Source: Hymenobacter sediminis (GTDB taxonomy: Bacteria > Bacteroidota > Bacteroidia > Cytophagales > Hymenobacteraceae). From it: a DNA stretch of 64,000 nt. The stretch is from positions 248,001 to 312,000 of the forward strand of contig NZ_QKNS01000002.1 of the NCBI RefSeq assembly GCF_003231285.1, in the 5' to 3' direction. This document shows positions 37,593 through 46,859 of this stretch, piece by piece. A model generated the notes under the pieces. The model saw only the letters and a program-made list of their open reading frames with translations. It was not told the DNA's origin and searched no databases. Each line of letters opens with the position of its first letter. The first letter of the stretch is position 1. The translations under genes and the position numbers were made by a program.

Positions 37593-38180
37593 ATGAAAAT
37601 GCTAGCCCGCCCACTTTCCGATACGGATCTGGTTGCCGCCTGCCGCAGGGGTAGCGCCGCAGCCCAGCATGAGCTGTACCAACGCTTCGCCCCGAAGATG
37701 TTGGCTCTCTGCCTACGCTACCTGCGCCACGAGTTCGATGCCGAAGATGTGCTGGCTCGGGGCTTTGTGAAGGTGTTTCGCTGCCTGGGTCAGTTCGAGG
37801 GCAAGGGAAGCCTAGAAGGGTGGGTGCGCCGCATACTGGTGCACGAGACCCTGAGCTACCTGCGCCGCCGCGAAACTCTTACGCTTAGCTTGGAGGACTG
37901 CTACACCGGTCACCTGGCCACCGACTTGCCTGGCGCCGATGTGGAGCTGCAAGCGGCCGACCTGCTCCGGCTGGTGCAGGAACTGCCCGCCGGCTACCGG
38001 GCCGTGTTCAACCTCTGCGCCCTAGAGGGCTACACTCACCCCGAAGTTGCCGCGCTGCTCGGCATTTCGGAAGGCACCAGCAAGTCGCAGCTCAGCAAGG
38101 CACGCGCGGTGCTGCAGCGGCAGGTGGCCGCGCTTCATTCATTCTTTTCTACTTCCTACGCCCACGCTCATGTTGCTTAG
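37593..38180 (+). CDS. ECF-type RNA polymerase sigma factor inside the exporter operon
   Basis: 195 residues. Region 2 spans about 25-95 (LYQRFAPKMLALCLRYLRH, then EDVLARGFVKVF and GWVRRILVHETLSYLRRR). Region 4 is near 130-180 (LPAGYRAVFNLCALEGYTHPEVAALLGISEG). It starts 27 bp after the ATPase stop and overlaps the first permease gene by 11 bp, so translation is probably coupled. No anti-sigma (FecR-like) gene is present. Either its activity is set by expression level, or its partner lies elsewhere. Confidence 0.85.
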   Translation: MKMLARPLSDTDLVAACRRGSAAAQHELYQRFAPKMLALCLRYLRHEFDAEDVLARGFVKVFRCLGQFEGKGSLEGWVRRILVHETLSYLRRRETLTLSLEDCYTGHLATDLPGADVELQAADLLRLVQELPAGYRAVFNLCALEGYTHPEVAALLGISEGTSKSQLSKARAVLQRQVAALHSFFSTSYAHAHVA

Positions 38181-39423
38181 CTACCTTAAAATTGCCTGGA
38201 AAGTCTTGCTGCGCCGCAAGTTCTTCACCTTTATCAGTCTGTTCGGCATCAGCTTCACGCTCATGGTGCTGCTGGTAGTGGCGGCTATGTTCGACCACTT
38301 AGTGGGCGCGCATGCTCCCGAAACCCGCCTCAACAAGATGCTGTTCGTCAACTTCATGCACGTCCGCTGGACGAGCGGGGGCAACCAGAACTCGCCGCCT
38401 AGCTACTACCTGCTTGATAAGTACGTGCGCCCCCTCAAAACGCCCGAGAAGGTGGCCGTGTACTCCAACTTTCACTCCACGCCCAGCTACGTCGGGAATA
38501 ACCGCCTCGACCTGGATCTGAAGTACACCGACGAGGTATTTTGGCAGGTGCTGGATTTTACCTTTCATGAAGGCAAGCCTTTCGGAGAGAGCGAAGTAAA
38601 ATCGGCGGCGCGGGTGGCCGTTATCAACCGCGCCACGGCCCGCAAGTACTTCGGGACTGACACGGGGGTAGTAGGCCGCTCTATTGAAGTCAACCAGACC
38701 AACTACCGCGTGCAAGGCGTGGTGGAGGATGTGCCGGCGATGCGCTTCAGCTCCTACGCCGATGTGTGGGTGCCCCTGACTACCAGCCCCAACGACCTGC
38801 AGCGCGTGCAGCTCAACGGCGATTATGCCGCTATCATTCAGGTGAAATCGGAAGCGGATATACCGTCCGTGCAGGCTGAGTTCGACCGAATGGTGAAGCG
38901 CGTGCCGCTGCCCGACCCGAAGAACATGAAGTATATGGAAATGCACGCCGAGCCGCTGCTGGCCTCTTTTTCGCGGCAGCTCATGAACCCCTTCACCGAT
39001 TACACCTCCGATGGCTTAACGCTGCTGTTCTCTATTCTCTCGGGTATTGCCTTGCTGTTCATGATGCTACCCGCCCTGAACCTAGTGAACATCAATGTGA
39101 GCCGCATCATGGAGCGCTCCTCTGAAATTGGGGTTCGGAAGGCGTTTGGAGCAACCAGCCGCACCCTTATTGGGCAATTTCTGGTCGAAAATATTTTCCT
39201 CACGGCCATCGGCGGCTTGCTGGGTCTGCTCCTGGCATACGGGGCCTTGCAACTCATTGGCGGTTCCCAGATACTGGCTTACGCCCACTTCGAGCTGAAC
39301 TGGCGGATTTTCGGCTGTGCCCTGCTCGTGACGCTGCTTTTCGGCGTGCTCTCGGGCGTGTATCCGGCCTTCAAAATGTCGCGGCTGCAGCCGGTTCAGG
39401 CCCTGAAGGGAGGTAGTAAGTAA
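38170..39423 (+). CDS. ABC transporter permease, FtsX/MacB type (first)
   Basis: 417 residues from the ATG at 38170, inside the end of the sigma gene. TM1 is near 20-40, followed by a large periplasmic MacB core domain (about 45-270). Three C-terminal TM segments carry the FtsX signature around SSEIGVRKAFGATSRTLIGQF and LSGVYPAFKMSRLQPVQALKGG. Upstream in-frame codons back to 38047 lie within the sigma gene and are not used on this reading. Confidence 0.85.
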   Translation: MLLSYLKIAWKVLLRRKFFTFISLFGISFTLMVLLVVAAMFDHLVGAHAPETRLNKMLFVNFMHVRWTSGGNQNSPPSYYLLDKYVRPLKTPEKVAVYSNFHSTPSYVGNNRLDLDLKYTDEVFWQVLDFTFHEGKPFGESEVKSAARVAVINRATARKYFGTDTGVVGRSIEVNQTNYRVQGVVEDVPAMRFSSYADVWVPLTTSPNDLQRVQLNGDYAAIIQVKSEADIPSVQAEFDRMVKRVPLPDPKNMKYMEMHAEPLLASFSRQLMNPFTDYTSDGLTLLFSILSGIALLFMMLPALNLVNINVSRIMERSSEIGVRKAFGATSRTLIGQFLVENIFLTAIGGLLGLLLAYGALQLIGGSQILAYAHFELNWRIFGCALLVTLLFGVLSGVYPAFKMSRLQPVQALKGGSK

Positions 39424-39454
39424 TTCATGCACAAGGTGTAAAAAGTAGAATCAC

Positions 39455-40648
39455 ATGATACGTCACCTGTTTACCCTGATCTGGAACCGTAAGCGGTCAA
39501 ACTTCCTGCTGATGGCCGAAATCCTCCTCTCGTTTTTCGTGCTGTTCGTGGTGAGCGTACTGCTGGTGAACAACTACTACAACTACCGTCAGCCCATGGG
39601 CTTTACCTCGGACAATGTGTGGGAGTTCAGCATCAACCCCGGTCAGGATACCATTAATCGGAAGGAAACGCTCCAGCGGCTGGTGCAGGAGCTGAAAGCC
39701 ACGCCCGGTGTGGCGGCCGTTACCTGGACCAGCGACAATACACCGTTCTCGTTCAGCAACATGAACACCGACGAGTATTTCTACAAAGACAAGCAGGCTC
39801 CCCTGACGGAGTATTATGATGCCGACGATGAAATGGTGCGTGTGTTAGGCCTAAATTTGGTGGCCGGCCGCTGGTTTGACCGCCGCGACGATGCCTCCTC
39901 CCGTCATCTGGTAGTTGTGAACCAGCGGTTTGCGAAGGCGATGTTCGGGAATGAGTCGCCGGTGGGTAAAGTCATGACCAATGAGAAGCACGACGAGGAA
40001 TGGCAAGTGGTAGGTGTAGTAGATGCCTACCGCTCTGGCAGCGACTTCGCCGCTGACGAGCCAGTCTTATTCTCCCGGCGTGCGCTGCAGGATACAGCCC
40101 GGTTAGGTAACAACGAGCAACCAATTCTGCTGGTGCGCGTGCAGCCCGGCAGCGCCGCCGTGCTGGAGCAGCAGCTGGTTCGCAAAATCAAGGCCGTAAC
40201 CAAGGGCTGGGACGCCAACGTGAACACCTTGGCCGAAAACCGCAAGGACAAGATGAAGTTCGTGATGACGCCCCTCATTGCCCTGGGTATGGTAGGGGTG
40301 TTCCTGATTCTGAATGTGGCGCTAGGCTTGTTCGGGGTGCTGTGGTTCAACATCAGCCAGCGCAAATCCGAAATTGGATTGCGGCGGGCCTTGGGGGCCA
40401 CCGGCAACAACATCAGCGGGCAGTTTCTGGGCGAAATGCTGGTTGTGACTACGCTGGGCGTTATCGGCGGTTGGGCCTTGGCCGTGCAGTTTCCCTTGTT
40501 GGGCGTGTTTGGCCTGCCCGCGCCGGTGTATTTTATGGCCATGGTGCTGGCTACCGCCCTGATTTTCCTGCTCACGGCCATCTGCGCATTCCAGCCCAGC
40601 CGGCAGGCGGCCGGCATTCATCCGGCAGTTGCGCTCCGCGAAGAATAA
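39455..40648 (+). CDS. ABC transporter permease, FtsX/MacB type (second)
   Basis: 397 residues with the same layout as the preceding permease: TM1 near 17-38, a periplasmic core (40-260), three TM segments and the FtsX block QRKSEIGLRRALGATGNNISG. The two proteins differ clearly, so the transporter is probably a heterodimer with the ATPase at 36823. The intergenic gap is 31 bp. Confidence 0.85.
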   Translation: MIRHLFTLIWNRKRSNFLLMAEILLSFFVLFVVSVLLVNNYYNYRQPMGFTSDNVWEFSINPGQDTINRKETLQRLVQELKATPGVAAVTWTSDNTPFSFSNMNTDEYFYKDKQAPLTEYYDADDEMVRVLGLNLVAGRWFDRRDDASSRHLVVVNQRFAKAMFGNESPVGKVMTNEKHDEEWQVVGVVDAYRSGSDFAADEPVLFSRRALQDTARLGNNEQPILLVRVQPGSAAVLEQQLVRKIKAVTKGWDANVNTLAENRKDKMKFVMTPLIALGMVGVFLILNVALGLFGVLWFNISQRKSEIGLRRALGATGNNISGQFLGEMLVVTTLGVIGGWALAVQFPLLGVFGLPAPVYFMAMVLATALIFLLTAICAFQPSRQAAGIHPAVALREE

Positions 40649-40756
40649 GCCCGGCTAAGTCACGCTTGCGCACTACGATAAAGACCGGCCACCCATCTGC
40701 TACTCCCCCCGGGATTTTCTTTTATACCCCAAATTCCGTCCTTCGTGCTCTGAGCT

Positions 40757-42139
40757 ATGATACTACTAGTTGACGACGATATAGCTGTCCGCACTTCCCT
40801 GGGGCTACTGCTGAAACAGGCCGGCTACCCCACCAAAAGTGTAGCAACGCCAGAGGAAGCGCTGCGTGTGGTGCAGGAAGCTGCCCCGCGCCTCGTGCTA
40901 ATGGACATGAACTTCTCCCTCGAAACCAGCGGCCACGACGGCCTACAGCTGCTGGGCCAGGTGAAGCGCTTAGCACCGGCCCTGCCCGTGATTCTGATTA
41001 CCGGCTGGGGTAGCATCGCCTTGGCGGTGGAAGGCATGAAGGCCGGCGCCGCCGAGTTCGTGACCAAACCCTGGAACAACGATTCCCTGCTGCAAACCAT
41101 CCGCACTATTCTGGCCCTGCACGAGCCCGACGAGGAAACCGACCCTAGCATTCTCACGCGTCGCCAGCTCGATAAGCAGTACAACTTCCAGGGCATTGTA
41201 GGCCAGGATGCACGCTTGCTGCAGGTGTTGCGCAACGTAGGACAGGTAGCCGCCACCGATGCCTCTGTGCTGATTGAGGGCGAATCGGGGACGGGCAAGG
41301 AGCTGATTGCCGAGGCCGTGCACCAGAACAGCCAGCGCCGCCGCCAGCCCTTCGTGAAGGTGAACCTGGGCGGTATCTCAGCCTCTCTGTTTGAAAGCGA
41401 AATGTTCGGGCACCGTCGCGGGGCCTTTACCGATGCTAAAACCGACCGCGTGGGTCGCTTTGAGTTGGCCAACGGCGGCACCATCTTCCTGGATGAAATC
41501 GGGGAGCTGGACCTCAGCAGCCAGGTGAAGCTGCTGCGCGTGCTCCAAGACCGCACCTACGAAGTGCTCGGCGACAGTAAGCCCCGCCGCCTCGACATCC
41601 GGGTGATTTGCGCCACCAACCGCAACCTGGCCGAAATGGTGCAGCAGGGCCGCTTCCGGGAGGACTTGTTCTACCGCATTAACCTGATTACCGTGCGCCT
41701 GCCCGCCCTGCGCGAGCGGCCCCAGGATATTCCGCTGCTGGTGCAACACTTTGTAGATGGATTGCGCGCCACCTACAACCGCCCGTCCCTGAAAGTAGGC
41801 GTCAGGGCCCAGCACTGGCTGCAGGAGCAGCCGCTGCCCGGCAACATCCGGGAGCTGAAAAATTTAGTGGAGCGCGCCGTGCTCGTGAGTGGCAAAGACG
41901 AACTGGGCCCCGAGGATTTTCAGGCTCAGTTCCAGCGCCTACCCCCGCGCCCCGCCGAAACCGGCGAGCTACCAGAGCCTGGCACCATGACGTTGGATGA
42001 GCTGGAGGCTCAAATGATTCGGCGCACCCTGGAACACTACGGCGGCAACATCAGCCGCGTAGCCAAAGCGTTGGGCCTAAGCCGAGGGGCCCTCTACCGC
42101 CGGCTGGAAAAGTACGCTATACCCTTCGACGCAGAGTAG
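40757..42139 (+). CDS. NtrC-type sigma-54-dependent response regulator
   Basis: 460 residues. The receiver domain (1-120) has Asp6-8, phosphorylatable Asp50 (LVLMDMN), Thr82 and Lys104. The AAA+ domain has Walker A GESGTGK (175-181) and Walker B FLDE (244-247). The sigma-54 contact loop reads GAFTDA (222-227) where most family members have GAFTGA. A Fis-type helix-turn-helix ends the protein (ISRVAKALGLSRGALYRRLEKY). It lies 109 bp after the second permease with no promoter I recognise. It is the likely activator of the two sigma-54 promoters in this locus. Confidence 0.9.
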   Translation: MILLVDDDIAVRTSLGLLLKQAGYPTKSVATPEEALRVVQEAAPRLVLMDMNFSLETSGHDGLQLLGQVKRLAPALPVILITGWGSIALAVEGMKAGAAEFVTKPWNNDSLLQTIRTILALHEPDEETDPSILTRRQLDKQYNFQGIVGQDARLLQVLRNVGQVAATDASVLIEGESGTGKELIAEAVHQNSQRRRQPFVKVNLGGISASLFESEMFGHRRGAFTDAKTDRVGRFELANGGTIFLDEIGELDLSSQVKLLRVLQDRTYEVLGDSKPRRLDIRVICATNRNLAEMVQQGRFREDLFYRINLITVRLPALRERPQDIPLLVQHFVDGLRATYNRPSLKVGVRAQHWLQEQPLPGNIRELKNLVERAVLVSGKDELGPEDFQAQFQRLPPRPAETGELPEPGTMTLDELEAQMIRRTLEHYGGNISRVAKALGLSRGALYRRLEKYAIPFDAE

Positions 42140-42212
42140 GGGGTATAGTGGCTTAGGCCAGCTACCCTCATTTGATAAGGGGCTAGGGGTGGTTGATAAT
42201 CGTTATTTAAAC

Positions 42213-42316
42213 AGGACGTCATGTCGAGCCAAGTCGAGACATCTCGCGTGCTGATGTTGCAATGCTACCTCAACGATTCAAGCGAGATGTCTCGACTCCG
42301 CTCGACATGACGTCCT
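42213..42316. repeat. Long intergenic inverted repeat between regulator and kinase genes
   Basis: 35-nt arms (42213-42247 and 42282-42316) match at 33 positions around a 34-nt loop. They carry GTCATGTCGAGC and CATCTCGC words related to the element at 3361. It could slow transcription between the regulator and kinase genes. Confidence 0.8.
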
Positions 42317-42421
42317 TCTATAGTTGTTCTAGACCATTCAACCGCCTTATCTTCTGCTAAGGGTGCTAAGCTAGAACTACTATTTACATCTAGCTTAGCG
42401 CTCTATGATTATTCTACCTGC

Positions 42422-43720
42422 ATGACCCTGCGCGTCAAATTCCTGCTTTTCGTTACCCTGATTCATGCTGTGCTGATTGTGCTGGCGGGGCAGGTAATGC
42501 GCACAAATGCGCCGTTGTTCGTGGGGCTGGAAGTGCTGCTGCTGATCAGTATTATCTTGACAGTACAGCTATACAGGGGCTTTGTGCGACCATTTCAGCT
42601 GATTGCGGCCGGCACCGAGGCCATTCGGATCAAGGATTTCTCGATGAAATTTGTGCCCGTGGGGCAGCGCGAGATGGATCAGCTCATTGATGTGTACAAC
42701 CACATGATTGACGAGCTGCGCCGGAAGCGGGTAACCCAGCACGAGAAAAGTTATTTGCTCGAAAGCCTGATTCAAGCCTCGCCCGCTGGGGTGCTGCTCC
42801 TGTCTTTTGATGGACGAATTGAGGGCGTGAACCCCGCCGCCGAACGGATGCTGGGCCTCCCGGCTCAGCAACTACTGGGGCAGGAACCTGCCCAGTTGCC
42901 CGGCGACTGGGGGGTAGCCCTGGCCGGGCTTTCCAGCCAAGGGCCGCAGGTGGTGCAGCTCTCCGGCATCCAGACCTACCGCGCCCACTGCTCCCGCTTC
43001 GTGGATCGGGGCTTTACGCGCCAGTTTATATTGCTGGAAGAGCTGACGCAGGACCTGATCCGGCAGGAGAAGCGGGCCTATGAAAAGCTAATTCGGATGA
43101 TGTCGCACGAAATCAACAACTCCATCGGTGCCATCAATTCTATCCTGCAGAGCTTCCACTACTACGCCCCCCAGCTCCGCCCCGACGACCAGCCCGACTT
43201 TACGGAGGCTTTGGATGTGTCTATCGGGCGCAATACTCACCTTGCCAACTTCATTGCCAACTTCGCTAACCTAGTGCGCCTGCCCGCGCCGCAATGCCAG
43301 CCCACCGATGTGCACGAGTTGCTTCGCACCACCCAGCGGCTCCTGCATGTGCAGGTGGAGCGCCGCCGCATTCAGTGGCACTGCGAGTTGGCACCGGGGG
43401 CTCTGGTAGTCAATCTGGACCCATTACAGCTGGAGCAGGCTCTGCTGAACATCTGTAAAAATGCGCTGGAAGCTATTGGCGAAAACGGCAACCTATGGGT
43501 ACGCACCCAGCAGCAACCCGCGCAGCTTATCATCGAAAACGATGGTTCTAGCATTCCGCCTGAAGTGCAGCGCCGACTGTTCACGCCTTTCTTCAGCACC
43601 AAGCGTGACGGTCAAGGCATTGGCCTGACCCTTATTCGGGACATTCTGCTTCAGCACAACTTCTCGTTCAGCCTAGAAACGCAGGAAAATGGCCGCACGG
43701 CCTTCACTATCCGGTTTTAA
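42422..43720 (+). CDS. Sensor histidine kinase, NtrB/NtrY-like
   Basis: 432 residues. Two transmembrane segments (6-25, 32-50) with almost no periplasmic loop, a HAMP-like linker (51-105), a PAS domain (about 112-215), phospho-acceptor His229 in MMSHEINNSIGAINS, and a HATPase domain (NALEAIG, later STKRDGQGIGLTLIRDIL). The lack of an external loop suggests it senses a signal in the membrane or cytoplasm. It is the obvious partner of the regulator encoded upstream, although the long inverted repeat lies between them. Confidence 0.88.
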   Translation: MTLRVKFLLFVTLIHAVLIVLAGQVMRTNAPLFVGLEVLLLISIILTVQLYRGFVRPFQLIAAGTEAIRIKDFSMKFVPVGQREMDQLIDVYNHMIDELRRKRVTQHEKSYLLESLIQASPAGVLLLSFDGRIEGVNPAAERMLGLPAQQLLGQEPAQLPGDWGVALAGLSSQGPQVVQLSGIQTYRAHCSRFVDRGFTRQFILLEELTQDLIRQEKRAYEKLIRMMSHEINNSIGAINSILQSFHYYAPQLRPDDQPDFTEALDVSIGRNTHLANFIANFANLVRLPAPQCQPTDVHELLRTTQRLLHVQVERRRIQWHCELAPGALVVNLDPLQLEQALLNICKNALEAIGENGNLWVRTQQQPAQLIIENDGSSIPPEVQRRLFTPFFSTKRDGQGIGLTLIRDILLQHNFSFSLETQENGRTAFTIRF

Positions 43721-43788
43721 GTGCCGATGAAGTTGACTTGTTGTGCTAGTCGGAATATCGGGTCGGTTTAAGAGCAGCCCATAAGTAA

Positions 43789-43873
43789 AACGGTCATTTC
43801 AAGCGAGGAGAAGAATCTGGGGTAAGCCGTTCAATAGCAACCCAAATTCCTCATTCCGCTTGAAATGACAGTT
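43789..43873. repeat. Imperfect intergenic inverted repeat after the kinase gene
   Basis: The arm starting at 43789 pairs imperfectly with the arm ending at 43873; the outer CATTTCAAGCG part is the best preserved. It lies between the convergent kinase and MORN-repeat genes and could end both transcripts. Confidence 0.55.
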
Positions 43874-43894
43874 CTGGCAATACCTCCTAGCTTC

Positions 43895-45343
43895 TTATTT
43901 CCGCTTCACCGGTGCAGCGGGTTTGCGGGCGGGAGTTGGGGTAGGCGCGCCGGCTGGTGCCACCTGCCCGTTGCGGAAAGTTTTTTTCTCGCGCACGGTT
44001 TTGCCATCCGCCTCAAAGTAGCTCCACACGCCGGTTTCCTTGCCGTTGCGGAAAGCGCCGGATACTTCCGGGGTACCATCTTCGCGTAGCTGGCGGTAGG
44101 GGCCCATCTTCAGGCCCTTCACGTAGGTGGTTTCGGCTTTGAGCTTGCCAGAGGTGTAGTACTCCTGACCCAGCCCGGTAGCTTTGCCAGCCTCGTACGT
44201 CAGCTTGCTTTGCACGGTGCCAGTGGGGTAGTAAGTGAGCTGCTCGCCGGCTAGTTTGCCGTTCACGTACGTTTCCTGTTTCTGTACCTGTTTGCCACCG
44301 GGGTGGAAGCTGCGCCAGGTACCTGCCGGAATGCCGTTTTTGTACTGCTGCTCCTCTTTAGGTAGGCCATCCTCGTAGTAGCCAGTAATTTTCCGGTCGC
44401 GGCCCTGGTTGGCATACTCAATCTTCTGCTGCACCTTCCCCGACTCATAGTAATCCTGCTGGGTGCCTACCAGCACGCCTTGGCGGTACGTTTGGGTGCT
44501 TTTTACGGCCCCGCTTTCATAGTATGATTTCGCCGGACCATCGAGGTTGCTGGTGCCGCCGGCCAGGTTTTTGGCTTGCTTGGTAAGGTCATCGGCCAGC
44601 GGGTTTTTCACGGCCCGGCCTACTAAAGTGGCCGGCGCATAGGTGCCCTCAGTGCGCAGCTTGCCGGAGCGGTAGTAGCTACGGTAGCTGCCGCGCCCCG
44701 ATTTGTCGGCCTGCACGTCGGTTTCTATCTGGCCGTTATTGTAGTAAGTTTTGTAGGGCCCCGCCAGCAGACCTTTGCTGAACACGCCCTCGCTCTGGAG
44801 CTGTCCGTTCTCGTAGAAAGTTTTCACGGGGCCATTGGCCTGCCCGTTCTGGTAGGTGATTTCCGCGCGGGGCTTACCCGAGGGATACAGCTCCCGGATG
44901 GTGCCAGCTGGCTGCCCATGGTCGAGGGAGGTTTCTAGCTTCACCTCGCCGTTGGGGTGGTAGTAGCGCAGCGTCCCATTAGGTTCATCTTCCTCATAAG
45001 AGCCTTCCTGGGCTACCTTGCCATTGTCGTAGAACGTCTTGAAGGGCCCTTGGCGCACGCCTTGTTGATACGTTACTTCCAGGCGACGGCCGCCGTTGGG
45101 GTGAAACTCGACGTAGGCCGAGTCGCGCTTGCCGTTGGTGTAGCGGGTTTGTGCTTCCAGCTTGCCAGAGTAGTAAAACCGCTTGTAAGGCCCCTGCATC
45201 ACGGTGTCAGGGCCCACTACGGCCGAAAATATTTCGCGTTTGTGCGTGTTAGTAGAGTCGAAATAGGTGGTGAGGCGCCGCAGCTTCTGAGCCTGAGCGG
45301 CCATAGAAGTCAGGAGCAGCAGCGCAAGGATGAGTCGTTTCAT
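43895..45343 (-). CDS. Secreted MORN/YwqK-type repeat protein
   Basis: 482 residues from the ATG at 45343. A signal peptide (1-19) is followed by at least a dozen tandem repeats of about 22-24 residues, of the form G-x-x-K-x-YY-x-x-G-x-L-x-x-E, as in the YwqK/MORN family. The tail is proline- and lysine-rich. Such beta-hairpin repeats bind proteins or membranes; in some bacteria YwqK is paired with a toxin, but no toxin gene is adjacent. It probably acts on the cell surface or in the periplasm. Confidence 0.78.
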   Translation of the reverse strand: MKRLILALLLLTSMAAQAQKLRRLTTYFDSTNTHKREIFSAVVGPDTVMQGPYKRFYYSGKLEAQTRYTNGKRDSAYVEFHPNGGRRLEVTYQQGVRQGPFKTFYDNGKVAQEGSYEEDEPNGTLRYYHPNGEVKLETSLDHGQPAGTIRELYPSGKPRAEITYQNGQANGPVKTFYENGQLQSEGVFSKGLLAGPYKTYYNNGQIETDVQADKSGRGSYRSYYRSGKLRTEGTYAPATLVGRAVKNPLADDLTKQAKNLAGGTSNLDGPAKSYYESGAVKSTQTYRQGVLVGTQQDYYESGKVQQKIEYANQGRDRKITGYYEDGLPKEEQQYKNGIPAGTWRSFHPGGKQVQKQETYVNGKLAGEQLTYYPTGTVQSKLTYEAGKATGLGQEYYTSGKLKAETTYVKGLKMGPYRQLREDGTPEVSGAFRNGKETGVWSYFEADGKTVREKKTFRNGQVAPAGAPTPTPARKPAAPVKRK

Positions 45344-45560
45344 AGGCGCAAGAACGCGGTAAATCAGAAAGTATTTTTGGTTTGGGGCAAGCAAAGGGGG
45401 TAGGCGTAACCACCAGGCTTCGATCAAAGCTCTGTTACTTGTTGCCTCAGCTACCCCAGCCCCCAAACAAAAGCCCTGCCGCAAAAGATGCAGCAGGGCC
45501 TTAGTAAACTCAGACGAGCGTTTTCGCTACCGAAATTCGTACAATCCGAAAAATCCGTGA

Positions 45561-46742
45561 TTAGAGCTTCTCCACAACGAGGGAGCTTGCGCCACCACCA
45601 CCGTTGCAGATGCCGGCTACCCCAATCTTACCGCCTTCATTGTGCAGCACGTTTACCAAGGTAGTAACAATGCGCGCACCCGAAGCGCCGAGCGGGTGAC
45701 CCAACGACACAGCACCGCCGTAGGGGTTCACCTTGGTGCCTTCCAGCTCCAGTAGCTTGTTGTTAGCCAGCGAAACTACCGAGAAAGCCTCGTTGATTTC
45801 GTAGAAATCGACATCCTTGGCTTCCAGACCGGCGTGCTTCAGGGCTTTCGGAATGGCCAGGGCCGGGGAGGTAGTAAACCACTCGGGGGCCTGCTCCGCA
45901 TCGGCAAAGCCTCGAATTAGGGCCAGGGGTTTTACGCCCAGCTCCTCGGCTTTCTCACGGCTCATCAGCAGCACGGCGGCCGCGCCATCATTGAGGGTAG
46001 AAGCGTTGGCGGCCGTTACGGTGCCTTCCTTGCCGAAAGCCGGCTTCAGGCTGGCAAACTTGGCGAAATCAGCCTTGGTGTACTCTTCGTCGTCGCTGAT
46101 AACGGTTTCCTTGCCGCGCACGGTGATGGTCACAGGAACGATTTCGTCTTTTTTCTTGCCAGCTTGAGCGGCAGCGGCGCTACGCTCATAGCTCTGCTGG
46201 GCAAATGCGTCCTGCTCCTCGCGGGTGATGCCGTAGTGAGCTGCCGTACGGTCAGCGGCTACGCCCATGGCGAAATCGTGGTAGGGGTCCCAGAGACCGT
46301 CCTTCATCAGGCCGTCAATCATCTGGCCGTGGCCGTACTTGGCACCGAAACGAGCTTTATCAAGATAGTAAGGCACGTTCGACATGCTTTCCATCCCGCC
46401 TGCCAGCACCACCTCCGACTGTCCCAGCATAATAGCCTGGGCTCCGAACATGATGGCTTTGGTGCCTGAAGCACATACCTTATTCACGGTGGTGCACTCC
46501 ACAGTATCGGGTAGGCCGGCTTTCTTAGCCGCTTGGCGGGCAGGCGCTTGGCCTAGGTTGGCCGAAATAACGTTGCCCATAATTACCTGGTCCACTTCTT
46601 TGCCATCAATGTCGGCTTTCTCCAGGGCACCTTTCAGCGCAATAGCGCCTAGTTCCGTGGCCGACAGTGAGGCGAGGCTACCCCCGAACGAGCCGATTGG
46701 CGTGCGCACGGCGGCAACAATAACAACTTCTTTGATTTGCAT
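45561..46742 (-). CDS. Acetyl-CoA C-acyltransferase (thiolase)
   Basis: 393 residues. Active-site Cys90 in NKVCASGTKA, His349 in GHPLGASGAR and Cys379 in ICNGGGGA are all present, and NEAFSVV carries the oxyanion-hole Asn. It either condenses two acetyl-CoA to acetoacetyl-CoA or cleaves 3-ketoacyl-CoA in beta-oxidation; length favours the biosynthetic AtoB-like type. A near -7 box (TACCTTTA on the minus strand) lies at 46777-46784. Confidence 0.92.
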   Translation of the reverse strand: MQIKEVVIVAAVRTPIGSFGGSLASLSATELGAIALKGALEKADIDGKEVDQVIMGNVISANLGQAPARQAAKKAGLPDTVECTTVNKVCASGTKAIMFGAQAIMLGQSEVVLAGGMESMSNVPYYLDKARFGAKYGHGQMIDGLMKDGLWDPYHDFAMGVAADRTAAHYGITREEQDAFAQQSYERSAAAAQAGKKKDEIVPVTITVRGKETVISDDEEYTKADFAKFASLKPAFGKEGTVTAANASTLNDGAAAVLLMSREKAEELGVKPLALIRGFADAEQAPEWFTTSPALAIPKALKHAGLEAKDVDFYEINEAFSVVSLANNKLLELEGTKVNPYGGAVSLGHPLGASGARIVTTLVNVLHNEGGKIGVAGICNGGGGASSLVVEKL

Positions 46743-46859
46743 AAACAGGTTGGGTGGGGTTGGTTACTTGGTGGAGTAAAGGTAGAAATTCGGCCGATAG
46801 GGGAGAAGGGAGGTTCTTTTCCTACCTCTCTATTCGGTCCAAACATCATGGCCAAAAAA

